From assembly GCA_029210265.1 (NCBI GenBank), contig JARGNP010000001.1, forward strand, positions 95,742-159,741: a stretch of DNA of 64,000 bases. Direction: 5' to 3'. This stretch comes from Legionellaceae bacterium. Its GTDB lineage: Bacteria > Pseudomonadota > Gammaproteobacteria > Legionellales > Legionellaceae. The notes below the pieces were generated by a model that saw nothing but the letters and a program-made list of their open reading frames with translations, ran no database searches and was not told the origin of the DNA. The translations under genes were made by a program, and so were the position numbers. This document shows positions 17,019 through 25,364 of this stretch, one piece after another. How positions within the stretch are numbered: position 1 is the stretch's first letter; every line of letters begins with the position of its first letter.

Positions 17019-17411
17019 TTAAGCGTTCGCTCTTTCTCTACGATTTTTTTTCTTGGATCCTTTGCTAGTTCCTTCTTTTTGGTACTCGGCTTTTTTTTGC
17101 TCTGTTTTTCTGAGTTCTTCTTTTGGTTTGTTTTGAGCTTCTTCTGTTACCGCGAGCGCTTCTTCAGGCATGGTAATATTGAGCTCTAATACCGCGCTGT
17201 TGTCACCGGCTCTATCTAAATTAACTACGACTTGTTCGCGATCAATCGGAACGTATTTCGCAATTACCGCCAAAATTTCTTCTTGTAGCTTAGGCAAGTA
17301 ATCGGGTGTCGTGCGCTGAGCACGTTCGTGAGAAATAATAATTTGCAAACGTTCTTTGGCAACAGATGCTGATGGAGCGTTGCGTTTGCGGAGATAACTA
17401 AAAATACTCAT
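17019..17411 (-). CDS. minE: Cell division topological specificity factor MinE
   Basis: Drives pole-to-pole oscillation of MinCD by stimulating the MinD ATPase. The N-terminal 85 residues are typical: [22 protein letters not shown] membrane-targeting and MinD-contact region (shown in part), [27 protein letters not shown]. The protein is longer than usual (130 against about 90 residues) because of a highly charged Lys/Glu-rich tail from about residue 86. It overlaps the minD stop as ATGA. minC is not adjacent. Confidence 0.94.
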   Translation of the reverse strand: MSIFSYLRKRNAPSASVAKERLQIIISHERAQRTTPDYLPKLQEEILAVIAKYVPIDREQVVVNLDRAGDNSAVLELNITMPEEALAVTEEAQNKPKEELRKTEQKKAEYQKEGTSKGSKKKNRRERANA

Positions 17412-18238
17412 GCTGTCATTCCTTCCTTGTTTTTGCCAAATAAGCGTCGCAGAATTCCTTTCCGCTCCGTATTAACAAACCGCATAGGGCGTTCTTCACC
17501 AAGAAAACGTGCAATGGCGTCTTGGTAGGCAATGCCGGCATCACTGTTTTCATCAAGAACAACTGGTGTTCCTGTATTGGAGGCTTTTAATACGGCCGAA
17601 GACTCGGGAATAATCCCAATGAGTGGAATCGCTAAAATATCTTGAACGTCATCAACAGAAAGCATGTCACCTTTAATCACGCGTTCAGGATCATAGCGAG
17701 TAACTAATAAATGTTCTTTGACCGGAGAGCGACCATCAATCGCTCGCTTGGTTTTACTCGCCAAAATTCCTAAAATACGATCAGAATCTCGAACAGAAGA
17801 TACTTCAGGATTCGTTACGACAACTGCATGGTCAGCAAAATGCATGGCCATCATGGCGCCCGCTTCAATACCTGCTGGTGAGTCGCATACAATATAGTCA
17901 AATGACTTAGAAAGCTCTTCAATAATACGCTCAACGCCTTCGAGAGTTAGGGCGTCTTTATCACGTGTTTGTGAAGCAGGAAGAATAAATAAATTAGATA
18001 AACGCTTGTCTTTAACCAAAGCTTGTTTAAGAGTCGCATCGCCGTTAATAACATTGACAAAGTCATATACAACACGGCGTTCACACCCCATGACAAGATC
18101 TAGATTACGAAGACCGATATCAAAATCGACAACCACTGTTTTGTGACCACGCATTGCTAAGGCCGATGAAATAGCAGCAGAAGATGTGGTTTTTCCAACA
18201 CCTCCTTTCCCGGATGTCACCACAATAATATTGGCCAC
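17408..18238 (-). CDS. minD: Septum site-determining ATPase MinD
   Basis: A membrane-associated ATPase that positions the division site with MinC and MinE. The 276 residues have the deviant Walker A motif [10 protein letters not shown] (9-18), [10 protein letters not shown], and a basic amphipathic C-terminal helix ([14 protein letters not shown]) for membrane binding. minE follows with a four-base overlap. minC, usually immediately upstream, is absent here, so it must lie elsewhere. Confidence 0.97.
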   Translation of the reverse strand: MANIIVVTSGKGGVGKTTSSAAISSALAMRGHKTVVVDFDIGLRNLDLVMGCERRVVYDFVNVINGDATLKQALVKDKRLSNLFILPASQTRDKDALTLEGVERIIEELSKSFDYIVCDSPAGIEAGAMMAMHFADHAVVVTNPEVSSVRDSDRILGILASKTKRAIDGRSPVKEHLLVTRYDPERVIKGDMLSVDDVQDILAIPLIGIIPESSAVLKASNTGTPVVLDENSDAGIAYQDAIARFLGEERPMRFVNTERKGILRRLFGKNKEGMTA

Positions 18239-18335
18239 GGCGCTTTCCTTATTATAATTATATTAAATATGCAAGATTATCTTTTTAGTGTACACGCGAT
18301 GCGTAGAAACATTCAACAGCTTAATGCGTGATGGT

Positions 18336-19310
18336 TTAACTGATTTCACCAAAATGTGAAAAAGATTTTAAATTAAGTTCTATGAGCTTGTTTTCTTTCA
18401 AAAATTGAACATCTCTGCCATGATGAAAGCTTCCAATAGGTATTAAATCGTACCCAAACGTTTGTTTAAATTCCCGTGTTATTTTTGTATAGGATTGTTG
18501 AGGTATGCTGACCATGAGGCCGTAATCTTCACCGCCTGTAAGTTGCGTGGTTGTGGGATCAAGCTTAAGTGCACGACAGGCATGTCTAAAATCGGTATTA
18601 ATATTAGATTGCAATGCATCAAGATTAATTTTTGCAGCAAGGCCTGAGGCTTCACAAAAACGTTTGAGATCAAGATATAAACCATCTGAAACATCCATCA
18701 TGCCCGTAATTTCAGCTTGCTCGCCAAACCAAACACCTTCTCGAAGGCGTGCTGTGGGTTGTAAGAATTTTTGTTTAAATTCAAAAAAATCAGCATGAAT
18801 ATGAGCGGTTTCGAGTGCTGTAAATCCAAGATGCGCATGGCCTAAATTTCCAGCAACGCAAATTAAATCACCTGATCCTGCTTGCGATCGGAGTTTAATC
18901 TGTTTTTTAGAGGCAATACCAAGCGCTGTGACACTAATAAATAAATTATCTGAGGCATGGGTGGTATCACCTCCAATCAACACAACAGAAGCATCCTGGC
19001 AGGCTTCAGTGAAGGCTTTTAGAAATAATTCGGCTTGAGACTCAAAATATTTGGGCATGGATAAGCCCAGCAAAACAAACGTAGGTGTTGCTCCCATGGC
19101 GGCAATATCACTTAAATTTACATGCAAAGCTTTGTGCGCAAGACTCGCGGCATCTTGATAATTGAGCCTAAAGTGCGTGTTTTCTACAAGTAAATCTTTG
19201 CTAATCACGTAGTTATTATTTTCATTAAAATCTAAAACAGCAGCATCATCACCAATATGGGTTGGAAAAGCTGCTTTGAATGTATGAATAATATTGGATT
19301 CGTTGAGCAT
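18336..19310 (-). CDS. thiL: Thiamine-monophosphate kinase ThiL
   Basis: Phosphorylates thiamine monophosphate to thiamine diphosphate, the last step of the pathway. The 324 residues carry GDDAAVLDF near the start, the ATP/Mg motif VLIGGDTTHASDNLFISVT, MMDVSDGLYLDLKR and QLTGGEDYGLMVSIP, all ThiL signatures. No other thiamine gene is nearby. It is followed on the same strand by minD after 97 bases. Confidence 0.95.
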   Translation of the reverse strand: MLNESNIIHTFKAAFPTHIGDDAAVLDFNENNNYVISKDLLVENTHFRLNYQDAASLAHKALHVNLSDIAAMGATPTFVLLGLSMPKYFESQAELFLKAFTEACQDASVVLIGGDTTHASDNLFISVTALGIASKKQIKLRSQAGSGDLICVAGNLGHAHLGFTALETAHIHADFFEFKQKFLQPTARLREGVWFGEQAEITGMMDVSDGLYLDLKRFCEASGLAAKINLDALQSNINTDFRHACRALKLDPTTTQLTGGEDYGLMVSIPQQSYTKITREFKQTFGYDLIPIGSFHHGRDVQFLKENKLIELNLKSFSHFGEIS

Positions 19311-19476
19311 AGAAAAAATAAGTATAAATTAGGTGCGAGATTATTGGATGATCACACACAATGAATGCCATAGGCTAGTTTTTGTTTTTTTATCTAAATT
19401 TAAAATTTTTACACAGTATCAATATTCGGTATATGATGCTAAAGCAAACTCACAAACTCACATGGAGTGATAAATT

Positions 19477-20472
19477 ATGAAATTAAATACGAAGTTAAAA
19501 ACAATTCCTTTTCTTTGCTGCCTTTCTGCTTTGCCTCTCCATGCATCGGCTGCCGTAAATTTAGAAAATAATAATAACCCGGTGTCTGGAAAAGTAGTGT
19601 ATGCGTACGTAACGCCTTTAATCGCACAGTTAACGCAACAAGCAACGTATACGGCAGGAACAGGAATCAATATTGTAGACAATGTGATCAGTGGCGCTTA
19701 TACGGTATCGAACGGTTTAAACTTAAATGGGGCTGATATTCAAGGATATACATCGGGAACAGGGGTTACGGTTAACACGGGTACATCACCTGCGTCACTC
19801 GATGTTACGTTGACGGGGGGGGATGGTATTACCGTCACTGATAATAACGTAGCCCAATCGGTTTTCTTATCCGTGGGAGATCAATATATAGGTGGTATTG
19901 TTTTTCATGTGGATGAGACCGGTCAGCATGGTTTGTTGGTTTCATGCACCGATCAAAGTACAGGTGCCGTTTGGATGGATGGTCCGGGTGCAAGTTTTTA
20001 TTCTGGCGCTAATTCGAGTGGAGAGTACAGTGGTATTATTAATACGTCTATTATAAGTGCTTTTCAGGCATCACAAAACCCAACGACTGTTAATACAGAT
20101 AACCAGAATGCATCGGTTCTGGCAACGCTATGGAACCCGCAGTATACAGGTATGGGGAGCTGCTCGCTTTCGTCAACCAGTAATTGTATCGGTGGTTTTT
20201 ATCTGCCATCGCCTAAAGAGGCCAATGAGCTATCGCAACAACTTGCTACTGTTAATGCGGCGATAACCAACAGTGCAAAGTGCCAAGATCCTGGTACAGG
20301 TGCTCCATTAGGTGTTGCAATACAAACCAGTACACCTTATTGGACATCGATGGAGCAACCAACGAATGGGGCGGCTGCTTATGCCATCACGTTTGCCGAA
20401 GGAGCTTCAGGAACGATTAGCCAAGTCACGAAAGCCACATCTGAGTACGTACGTGCGATTCGAGCTTTCTAA
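19477..20472 (+). CDS. Exported protein with a C-terminal Lcl/DUF1566-like domain
   Basis: Signal peptide of about 25 residues (ALPLHASA). The middle (about 50-130) has Gly/Thr-rich strands of tail-fibre character, such as TAGTGINIVDNVISGAY and TSGTGVTVNTG. From about 135 the sequence follows the DUF1566 / Lcl C-terminal type: IGGIVFHVDETGQHGLLVS, FYLPSPKEANELSQQ, PYWTSMEQPT, and the ending YVRAIRAF. In Legionella, Lcl is a surface adhesin of this domain type with a collagen-like centre; here the centre is not collagen-like. Surface location and adhesion are inferred. Confidence 0.7.
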   Translation: MKLNTKLKTIPFLCCLSALPLHASAAVNLENNNNPVSGKVVYAYVTPLIAQLTQQATYTAGTGINIVDNVISGAYTVSNGLNLNGADIQGYTSGTGVTVNTGTSPASLDVTLTGGDGITVTDNNVAQSVFLSVGDQYIGGIVFHVDETGQHGLLVSCTDQSTGAVWMDGPGASFYSGANSSGEYSGIINTSIISAFQASQNPTTVNTDNQNASVLATLWNPQYTGMGSCSLSSTSNCIGGFYLPSPKEANELSQQLATVNAAITNSAKCQDPGTGAPLGVAIQTSTPYWTSMEQPTNGAAAYAITFAEGASGTISQVTKATSEYVRAIRAF

Positions 20473-20507
20473 TTGTTGGTTTGGTGTTGTTAAAATTGGA
20501 ATGATTA

Positions 20508-20541
20508 ACCCCAAAACACTGCGAATGCAGTACTTTGGGGT
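20508..20541 (+). repeat. Strong imperfect hairpin between the Lcl-like and GDPD genes
   Basis: ACCCCAAA-AC-ACTGC / GCAGT-AC-TTTGGGGT with a GAAT loop, two mismatched positions and no T-run. It could be a terminator remnant or a structured leader of the downstream gene. Confidence 0.55.
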
Positions 20542-20562
20542 AGAATATTCGGGGGGGGATTT

Positions 20563-21729
20563 GTGTTTGACTTGATAGCTCATCGCGGTAGCAGCGCTCA
20601 TTTTCCAGAAAATACACTTGAAGCTTTTCGGGCCGCCAAGCATTCTGGGGCTGACTGCGTCGAATTTGATGTCATGCTTACAAACGATGGTGAAGCGATT
20701 ATATTTCATGATGAAACACTGGATCGAACCACAAATGGCACGGGCTATGTTGGTGATTGTACTTTAGAATATATTAAAACGCTTGATGCCGGTTCGTGGT
20801 TTAATCCATCGTTTCAATCGATACACGTGCCCACGTTGATTGAGTCAATCCAATTGCTTACGGAGCTTAATTTAAACGCAAACATTGAATTAAAGCCATG
20901 TGGTGATACAGCCGTTCAGACCACTCAAGTCGCACTTGAACTCGTAAAAAAATATTGGCCAAAAGATAAAAAACCTCCGCTGATATCAAGTGCTCATCTT
21001 CAATGTTTAGAAGAGGCATACCGAGATTACCCAGAATATCCTCGAGCATTATTATTGGATGAATGGGAGGAGGATTGTTGTGATAGGGCCAAAAAGTATG
21101 ATTGTTTTAGTATTAATATCTGCCATGAATCTTTAACATCTGAACGTGTGATTAAAATTAAAGACGCTGGATTCTTCGTGTACGCATTCACCGTAAATAA
21201 GCGCTCTCAAGCTGAAAATTTAAAGCAGTTAGGTGTCGATGGAATATTTAGCGATTATCCTCAATTGCTTTGGGATCATAAGCTATTAATTTTGTTGGAA
21301 AAACTAGCGGATAAAGCGATTGATCTGGAAGAGCGAGGTGAGGTAAAAGCTTTGATTGCAGCTAAGGCGTTACATGAGCAATTATTAACAAACTTTGAAA
21401 AATATATGGCCGAACCTATAAAAAACAAAGCGGTATTTGGTGTGATGAAAGAAAAAATTGATGCGGCTATTCTTCAAGCCAGGCCTGAGTTAGCACGACA
21501 TCGTAGTGTATGGTGGAATGATTTTACGGCTAACCTAGCTATGCATATTGCTTTACTTGCTTGCACGTTTGGCGTTGGGAACGTGGTGGCTTTATCTTAT
21601 AATTATTATCACTCAAGTCATCAGCCTGGCAACCCATCGATGTTCTTCAAAATGACAACAGACTCAAATCAGCATATTAAAAACATTGAAGAGACTGTCG
21701 GTCGGTTAGAGGTAAATTTAAGTATGTAA
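20563..21729 (+). CDS. Glycerophosphodiester phosphodiesterase with a C-terminal helical/membrane extension
   Basis: The N-terminal 240 residues are a GDPD barrel: IAHRGSSAHFPENTLEAF, DCVEFDVMLTNDGEAIIFHD, LDRTTNGTG, IELKPC and the closing YAFTVNKRSQAENLKQLGVD, with catalytic His7, His/Asp pairs and the Glu/Asp metal ligands in place. It would cleave glycerophosphodiesters. A 140-residue helical tail follows, with a hydrophobic segment at about 323-345; classic UgpQ lacks it. The start is GTG 20563 behind a G-rich ribosome-binding site. The tail and position at the head of the accessory block suggest action on host membranes, which is inference. Confidence 0.85.
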   Translation: MFDLIAHRGSSAHFPENTLEAFRAAKHSGADCVEFDVMLTNDGEAIIFHDETLDRTTNGTGYVGDCTLEYIKTLDAGSWFNPSFQSIHVPTLIESIQLLTELNLNANIELKPCGDTAVQTTQVALELVKKYWPKDKKPPLISSAHLQCLEEAYRDYPEYPRALLLDEWEEDCCDRAKKYDCFSINICHESLTSERVIKIKDAGFFVYAFTVNKRSQAENLKQLGVDGIFSDYPQLLWDHKLLILLEKLADKAIDLEERGEVKALIAAKALHEQLLTNFEKYMAEPIKNKAVFGVMKEKIDAAILQARPELARHRSVWWNDFTANLAMHIALLACTFGVGNVVALSYNYYHSSHQPGNPSMFFKMTTDSNQHIKNIEETVGRLEVNLSM

Positions 21730-21805
21730 TACTTTTCGTTGAGCTAAAATATAAGATAATCTACAAAATATATGACGACCGAAAGTCTATACTAGGAAAA
21801 TTGTT

Positions 21806-22201
21806 TTGGAACAGCATCACGCACTAATTAAAATAAACCAATTACTTCAGGCTATTAGTAATAAAAATTTTTCTGCTTTTAAAGACGCGTTTAATATCAA
21901 CGAGCCATTTTTAGATATTCTACCCGGTGGGGTACGTATAGAAAGTGCTTTGGCTTTAATTGAATGTCATCGCGATTTTTTTAATGACCCTCGTACAACA
22001 TTTGAGTATTTGCCGTTGATTGATATTATCGATGCGGGCAGTACGCTATCCGCGGCATCCATTGTGAAAGTAGGTTTAGCCGATGGAAGTACTCGACAGG
22101 TTTATTTACGTCTACTCTATCAACGCAACCAGCAGGATACGTGGTGGCCACGTTTATTACAAAATACATGGATGGATACAGATCAAAAGGTGATTGGTTA
22201 G
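21806..22201 (+). CDS. Small NTF2/SnoaL-like protein
   Basis: 131 residues with a pattern typical of NTF2-like cone folds: a helical start (INQLLQAISNKNFSAF), an HRDFFNDPRTTFEYLP segment, and two strand-rich blocks (AASIVKVGLADGSTRQVYLR, WWPRLLQNTW). No catalytic set can be assigned. TTG 21806 is taken as the start because AGGA lies eight bases upstream and no ATG fits. It follows the GDPD gene on the same strand. Confidence 0.55.
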   Translation: MEQHHALIKINQLLQAISNKNFSAFKDAFNINEPFLDILPGGVRIESALALIECHRDFFNDPRTTFEYLPLIDIIDAGSTLSAASIVKVGLADGSTRQVYLRLLYQRNQQDTWWPRLLQNTWMDTDQKVIG

Positions 22202-22296
22202 AAGTGGAGTTTCAACCCGATCAATACAGAATTGATGTTATATTTCTCAATATGTTATAATAAAACTTGTGTGTGTTTTATTTGAGAGGGTTGTTG

Positions 22297-23151
22297 GTGA
22301 TAAGTTCAAGTGGGCCGCTAGGGGCTATGTACAATATTATACGCAGTGCGCTGGATGATACACAACGCTACTCTATTGATAGAACACAACTACATGTAGC
22401 GATTATGAATAACAATTTTGTTGATTTTACTGCCCTGTTGAGCTCGCCCGATTTACAAATCAATGCGCTTGATGAAGAAAAGCGTACGCCTTTGCATACG
22501 GCTGCATTTTTTGGTCGTTGCGACATGGCGCGTGCTTTACTTGATAGAGGGGCTGCATGTAACAAGCGAGATAACAAAGGACATACACCGTTACATGATG
22601 CCGTTAATCCTATTTTTATAGAGCTGACAGAGCAACATGTGCTAATAGCTGGGTTATTATTGAGCCGAGGTGCTAAGGCATCGATGCAAGCCTCATCTGG
22701 TTTTACCCCGTTAAATTGGATGGGGAAATTTATTGGGCATGCGAGTATGAGTGATGTACGAGCCGAATATATGTTTTCTATCGCTAATCTACTAATGGCT
22801 TATGGTGCTAAGGCCGATGAGTCTGTCTTTGATCATGATGGGGGTGAAGAAAACGTCATGTATGTATCGAAGCGAGGTAGAGCGTGTGATGACCATGATG
22901 ACGATCTAGCATCAATTCATACACCACTGACATGGGCCGTGTCTTTAGAATTAGATAAGATTACACGTTTGTTTGAATCGGGGTTAGGGGTTGATCATAC
23001 GGCGATTGATGCTGCAACATCTGATTTGCTGCAAATGAGTATACTCAGCGGGCCAAAACGTCGGAAGGATGAAGAGCTTGTCGCGCCACCCAGCTCACCC
23101 ATGTCAGAAGATGATGATTTAGGTCAATCAGTGTATGGCGCTGGCCTGTAA
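22297..23151 (+). CDS. Ankyrin-repeat protein
   Basis: The 284 residues carry about five ankyrin repeats. Clear units are RTPLHTAAFFGRCDMARALL (about residue 57), GHTPLHDAV, GFTPLNWMGKF and TPLTWAVSLELDKITRLFES. An acidic Asp-rich insert interrupts the last two repeats. The C-terminus is polar and acidic (KRRKDEEL, SEDDDLG). GTG 22297 is preferred because GAGAGGG sits six bases upstream. No signal peptide. Host-targeted function is inferred from the family habit in Legionellales. Confidence 0.75.
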   Translation: MISSSGPLGAMYNIIRSALDDTQRYSIDRTQLHVAIMNNNFVDFTALLSSPDLQINALDEEKRTPLHTAAFFGRCDMARALLDRGAACNKRDNKGHTPLHDAVNPIFIELTEQHVLIAGLLLSRGAKASMQASSGFTPLNWMGKFIGHASMSDVRAEYMFSIANLLMAYGAKADESVFDHDGGEENVMYVSKRGRACDDHDDDLASIHTPLTWAVSLELDKITRLFESGLGVDHTAIDAATSDLLQMSILSGPKRRKDEELVAPPSSPMSEDDDLGQSVYGAGL

Positions 23152-23220
23152 GGCCTATAAAAACTTAGAAGTGACGTTACTTAACTTAATTTAAATGCAA
23201 CATGGTTGTTAGGCAAACAT

Positions 23221-23838
23221 ATGAAATCTCTATCGATAACCCTCCCTAAAAAACCTGCTGAAACGATATGTTTTATCTATGGTTGTTATTGCGTGGGGAG
23301 TTTGCTTGTCTCCGTTGGGGTGAGCACAATAACCGGTGCTGTGCACGGTCTGTTGGTTACAGCTCCCGCGAATAATGCACAACAACAACAACAACAACAA
23401 CCAACAACAGCACCTCGTTCTATTGTAGATATGTTTGAGGCAGCTGGAATCTTTATGGTAAAGCGGAGCGTTCGTTGTGTGAGTGGCGCTGTAAGCGGTA
23501 CTTACCAGGGCGTTCATGATAGTTTAGGTTTGATTGCTGCGCCATGGGCCAGGTTATTTCAGCCACTGCTAGGTTCTGATATTAAAGGCCAAAAACGAAT
23601 AGAGGTAAGTACTCAAACAGAATCGTCTTTAGATTCTTTGAGTTTATCTTCAAAAACGACAGAGCACGAAGCTTTTAGTCCTATACAATCAATTCATAGC
23701 GAAAGTACGTTAGGACTATGGTCGCAAGTGAGTACACCTGATATAGATGTTGTCAACTTCAAATCAGAACTAGAACTAGAACCAGAGCAAGAAGATGATA
23801 TCTATACAATTTTAGCACAGCATTATAAATCTTTTTGA
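23221..23838 (+). CDS. Unknown protein with N-terminal hydrophobic segments, polyglutamine tract and acidic C-terminus
   Basis: Not recognised. A hydrophobic stretch (ICFIYGCYCVGSLLVSVGV, about 17-35) is followed by seven consecutive Gln encoded by a pure CAA run. A second weakly hydrophobic region lies at about 75-110. The Ser/Glu-rich C-terminal half contains STLGLWSQVSTP and an acidic block ELELEPEQEDD close to the end. The LGLW motif recurs in the next gene. ATG 23221 is preferred. Its composition and tail resemble Dot/Icm substrates, but no domain proves it. Confidence 0.55.
   Translation: MKSLSITLPKKPAETICFIYGCYCVGSLLVSVGVSTITGAVHGLLVTAPANNAQQQQQQQPTTAPRSIVDMFEAAGIFMVKRSVRCVSGAVSGTYQGVHDSLGLIAAPWARLFQPLLGSDIKGQKRIEVSTQTESSLDSLSLSSKTTEHEAFSPIQSIHSESTLGLWSQVSTPDIDVVNFKSELELEPEQEDDIYTILAQHYKSF
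23380..23400 (+). repeat. (CAA)7 trinucleotide repeat
   Basis: Seven perfect CAA units inside the coding region give a Gln run, a candidate slippage site. Confidence 0.9.
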
Positions 23839-23850
23839 GGTCATTATAAA

Positions 23851-24576
23851 ATGAAAAAATTCCAACCATCTCAAAAGGTTGATCAAGAAGGTCATTATCG
23901 ACCCTTTCAAGGTGTTACGGTCATTTCAAGCATTGATGATACTCAAGGCATTTGGAAGGCTGTTCATGATGGTATTCGTTCATGCCCTCTGGTTATGGAG
24001 TATTATTCAATATTACCGTGTGACAGTTACCATATGACCGTTATGGATTTATATACTAAAAAGTTTGATGGTGGTGAGTGCTGGGAACAATTTATCACAG
24101 AAAAAACATCTTTTTTCCAAGCATTAAATGAGACCATACATGATAGTAACTATACGTTTAATCCACAAATAACGATGAGCCGCTCTCATGTCACAAGCAT
24201 TATCTCATTGCTCGTTCAATTGAGTGAAGAGCAACAATCAATGATCCGCGACATTGCAGAGAAATTTGATCTTACGGTTAAGATACCGAAGCATCTGCAT
24301 GTTACTTTAGGTCACCTGCATAAAGAAATATCTTCTGAAACACTTATGATGATACAACATCAAGTTCAATCGGTTTTAGAGAATACTGAGAATTTATTCA
24401 ATCATCCCATAACTCTGAAAGCACCTCAGTTATGCTATTTTCATGATATGACGGCATTTATACCATGGAATGGAGATAGCAATCCGTTTATTAGTTCGCG
24501 TTCCCTGGGGTTATGGGGAAGAGTTGAATCTCCTGAAACAACGCCACTTAATTGTGACGGTTTGAAGCCTTTATGA
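23851..24576 (+). CDS. 2H phosphoesterase-like protein (DUF1868 type)
   Basis: 241 residues with two His-x-Thr signatures of the 2H superfamily, SYHMTVMD (about 60) and KHLHVTLGHL (about 148). The opening GHYRPFQGVTVISSI resembles the first strand of DUF1868 proteins. 2H enzymes open cyclic phosphates or cleave 2'-5' bonds in RNA and nucleotides; the substrate here is unknown. The C-terminus holds SLGLWGRVESP, matching the tail of the upstream neighbour. The gap from that gene is only 12 bases, so the two are probably co-transcribed. Confidence 0.7.
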   Translation: MKKFQPSQKVDQEGHYRPFQGVTVISSIDDTQGIWKAVHDGIRSCPLVMEYYSILPCDSYHMTVMDLYTKKFDGGECWEQFITEKTSFFQALNETIHDSNYTFNPQITMSRSHVTSIISLLVQLSEEQQSMIRDIAEKFDLTVKIPKHLHVTLGHLHKEISSETLMMIQHQVQSVLENTENLFNHPITLKAPQLCYFHDMTAFIPWNGDSNPFISSRSLGLWGRVESPETTPLNCDGLKPL

Positions 24577-24599
24577 GATTCAGAATTTAGCATAGTTGA

Positions 24600-25241
24600 T
24601 TAATGCAAGCGTGGCGTGAGGGAATGATATACCCGTTTGTGTTGAATCAATTGGTTATGGCTTTTAGCTGATGTCGCTTGAGATCGAAGAAGTTTTGGCA
24701 GTTTTTTTAAATTTTTTTGGTTATCTTTGGTGATTTTTATTTTGAGTTTAGGTTGCTGATGTTTTTTTTGAGTTAGATCGGTGATTAACAAACTTTCTTC
24801 AGCTAATCGCTGAACAAACCCGTCAAATAATTCAGGTGTTGGTAGTCTGATGGTTAATGTGTTTTCTTCATGTTGATAGTTGGCATCTTGTTTTTTTAAA
24901 TTTTTTACTTCGTGTTCGATTGCCTTAAATAGCTTATCTAGCTCTTTTTGTTCATTTTTGGATAAATCATCACGCTGTGAAAATACAAGTGAGCCTGCAC
25001 CTAGGTCTAGTTTGATGGATAGGAGTGCTAGAGGGTTGGCATATATATGAATATCATCGGTATCATCTATATATTGCCATAAGCTGCTTTCTGAAAACGT
25101 ATCAAGTGTAGATTTTGACGGGAGGGGGCGGCTAGAATCACGATGACCTTTGCAGAGAGGTAAGCCCATGGCTCGGCATGTGCTGCATGCATTGTTTTCA
25201 AGTGCTTTGGAGCGTGAGTTTGCATATTCATTCAATTCCAT
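24600..25241 (-). CDS. Unknown charged protein with an N-terminal Cys-x-x-Cys cluster
   Basis: No family recognised. The N-terminus has CSTCRAMGLPLCKGH (about 18-32), a possible small zinc-binding knuckle. The rest is soluble, with a Lys/Glu-rich helical region (about 95-125) and a very basic tail rich in Lys, Gln and Arg. It is convergent with the 2H phosphoesterase gene. Confidence 0.55.
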   Translation of the reverse strand: MELNEYANSRSKALENNACSTCRAMGLPLCKGHRDSSRPLPSKSTLDTFSESSLWQYIDDTDDIHIYANPLALLSIKLDLGAGSLVFSQRDDLSKNEQKELDKLFKAIEHEVKNLKKQDANYQHEENTLTIRLPTPELFDGFVQRLAEESLLITDLTQKKHQQPKLKIKITKDNQKNLKKLPKLLRSQATSAKSHNQLIQHKRVYHSLTPRLH

Positions 25242-25364
25242 GTGAAATCCTATTTATCTCATCTATAATTGTAGTATAGCTTGCTATTGTGATTGTGCTT
25301 TGGTCTGGAAGTTTTTGGATTAACCTATTTTTTGGGTGCGGTGTTGAACGGAGATTTTGTTTTT

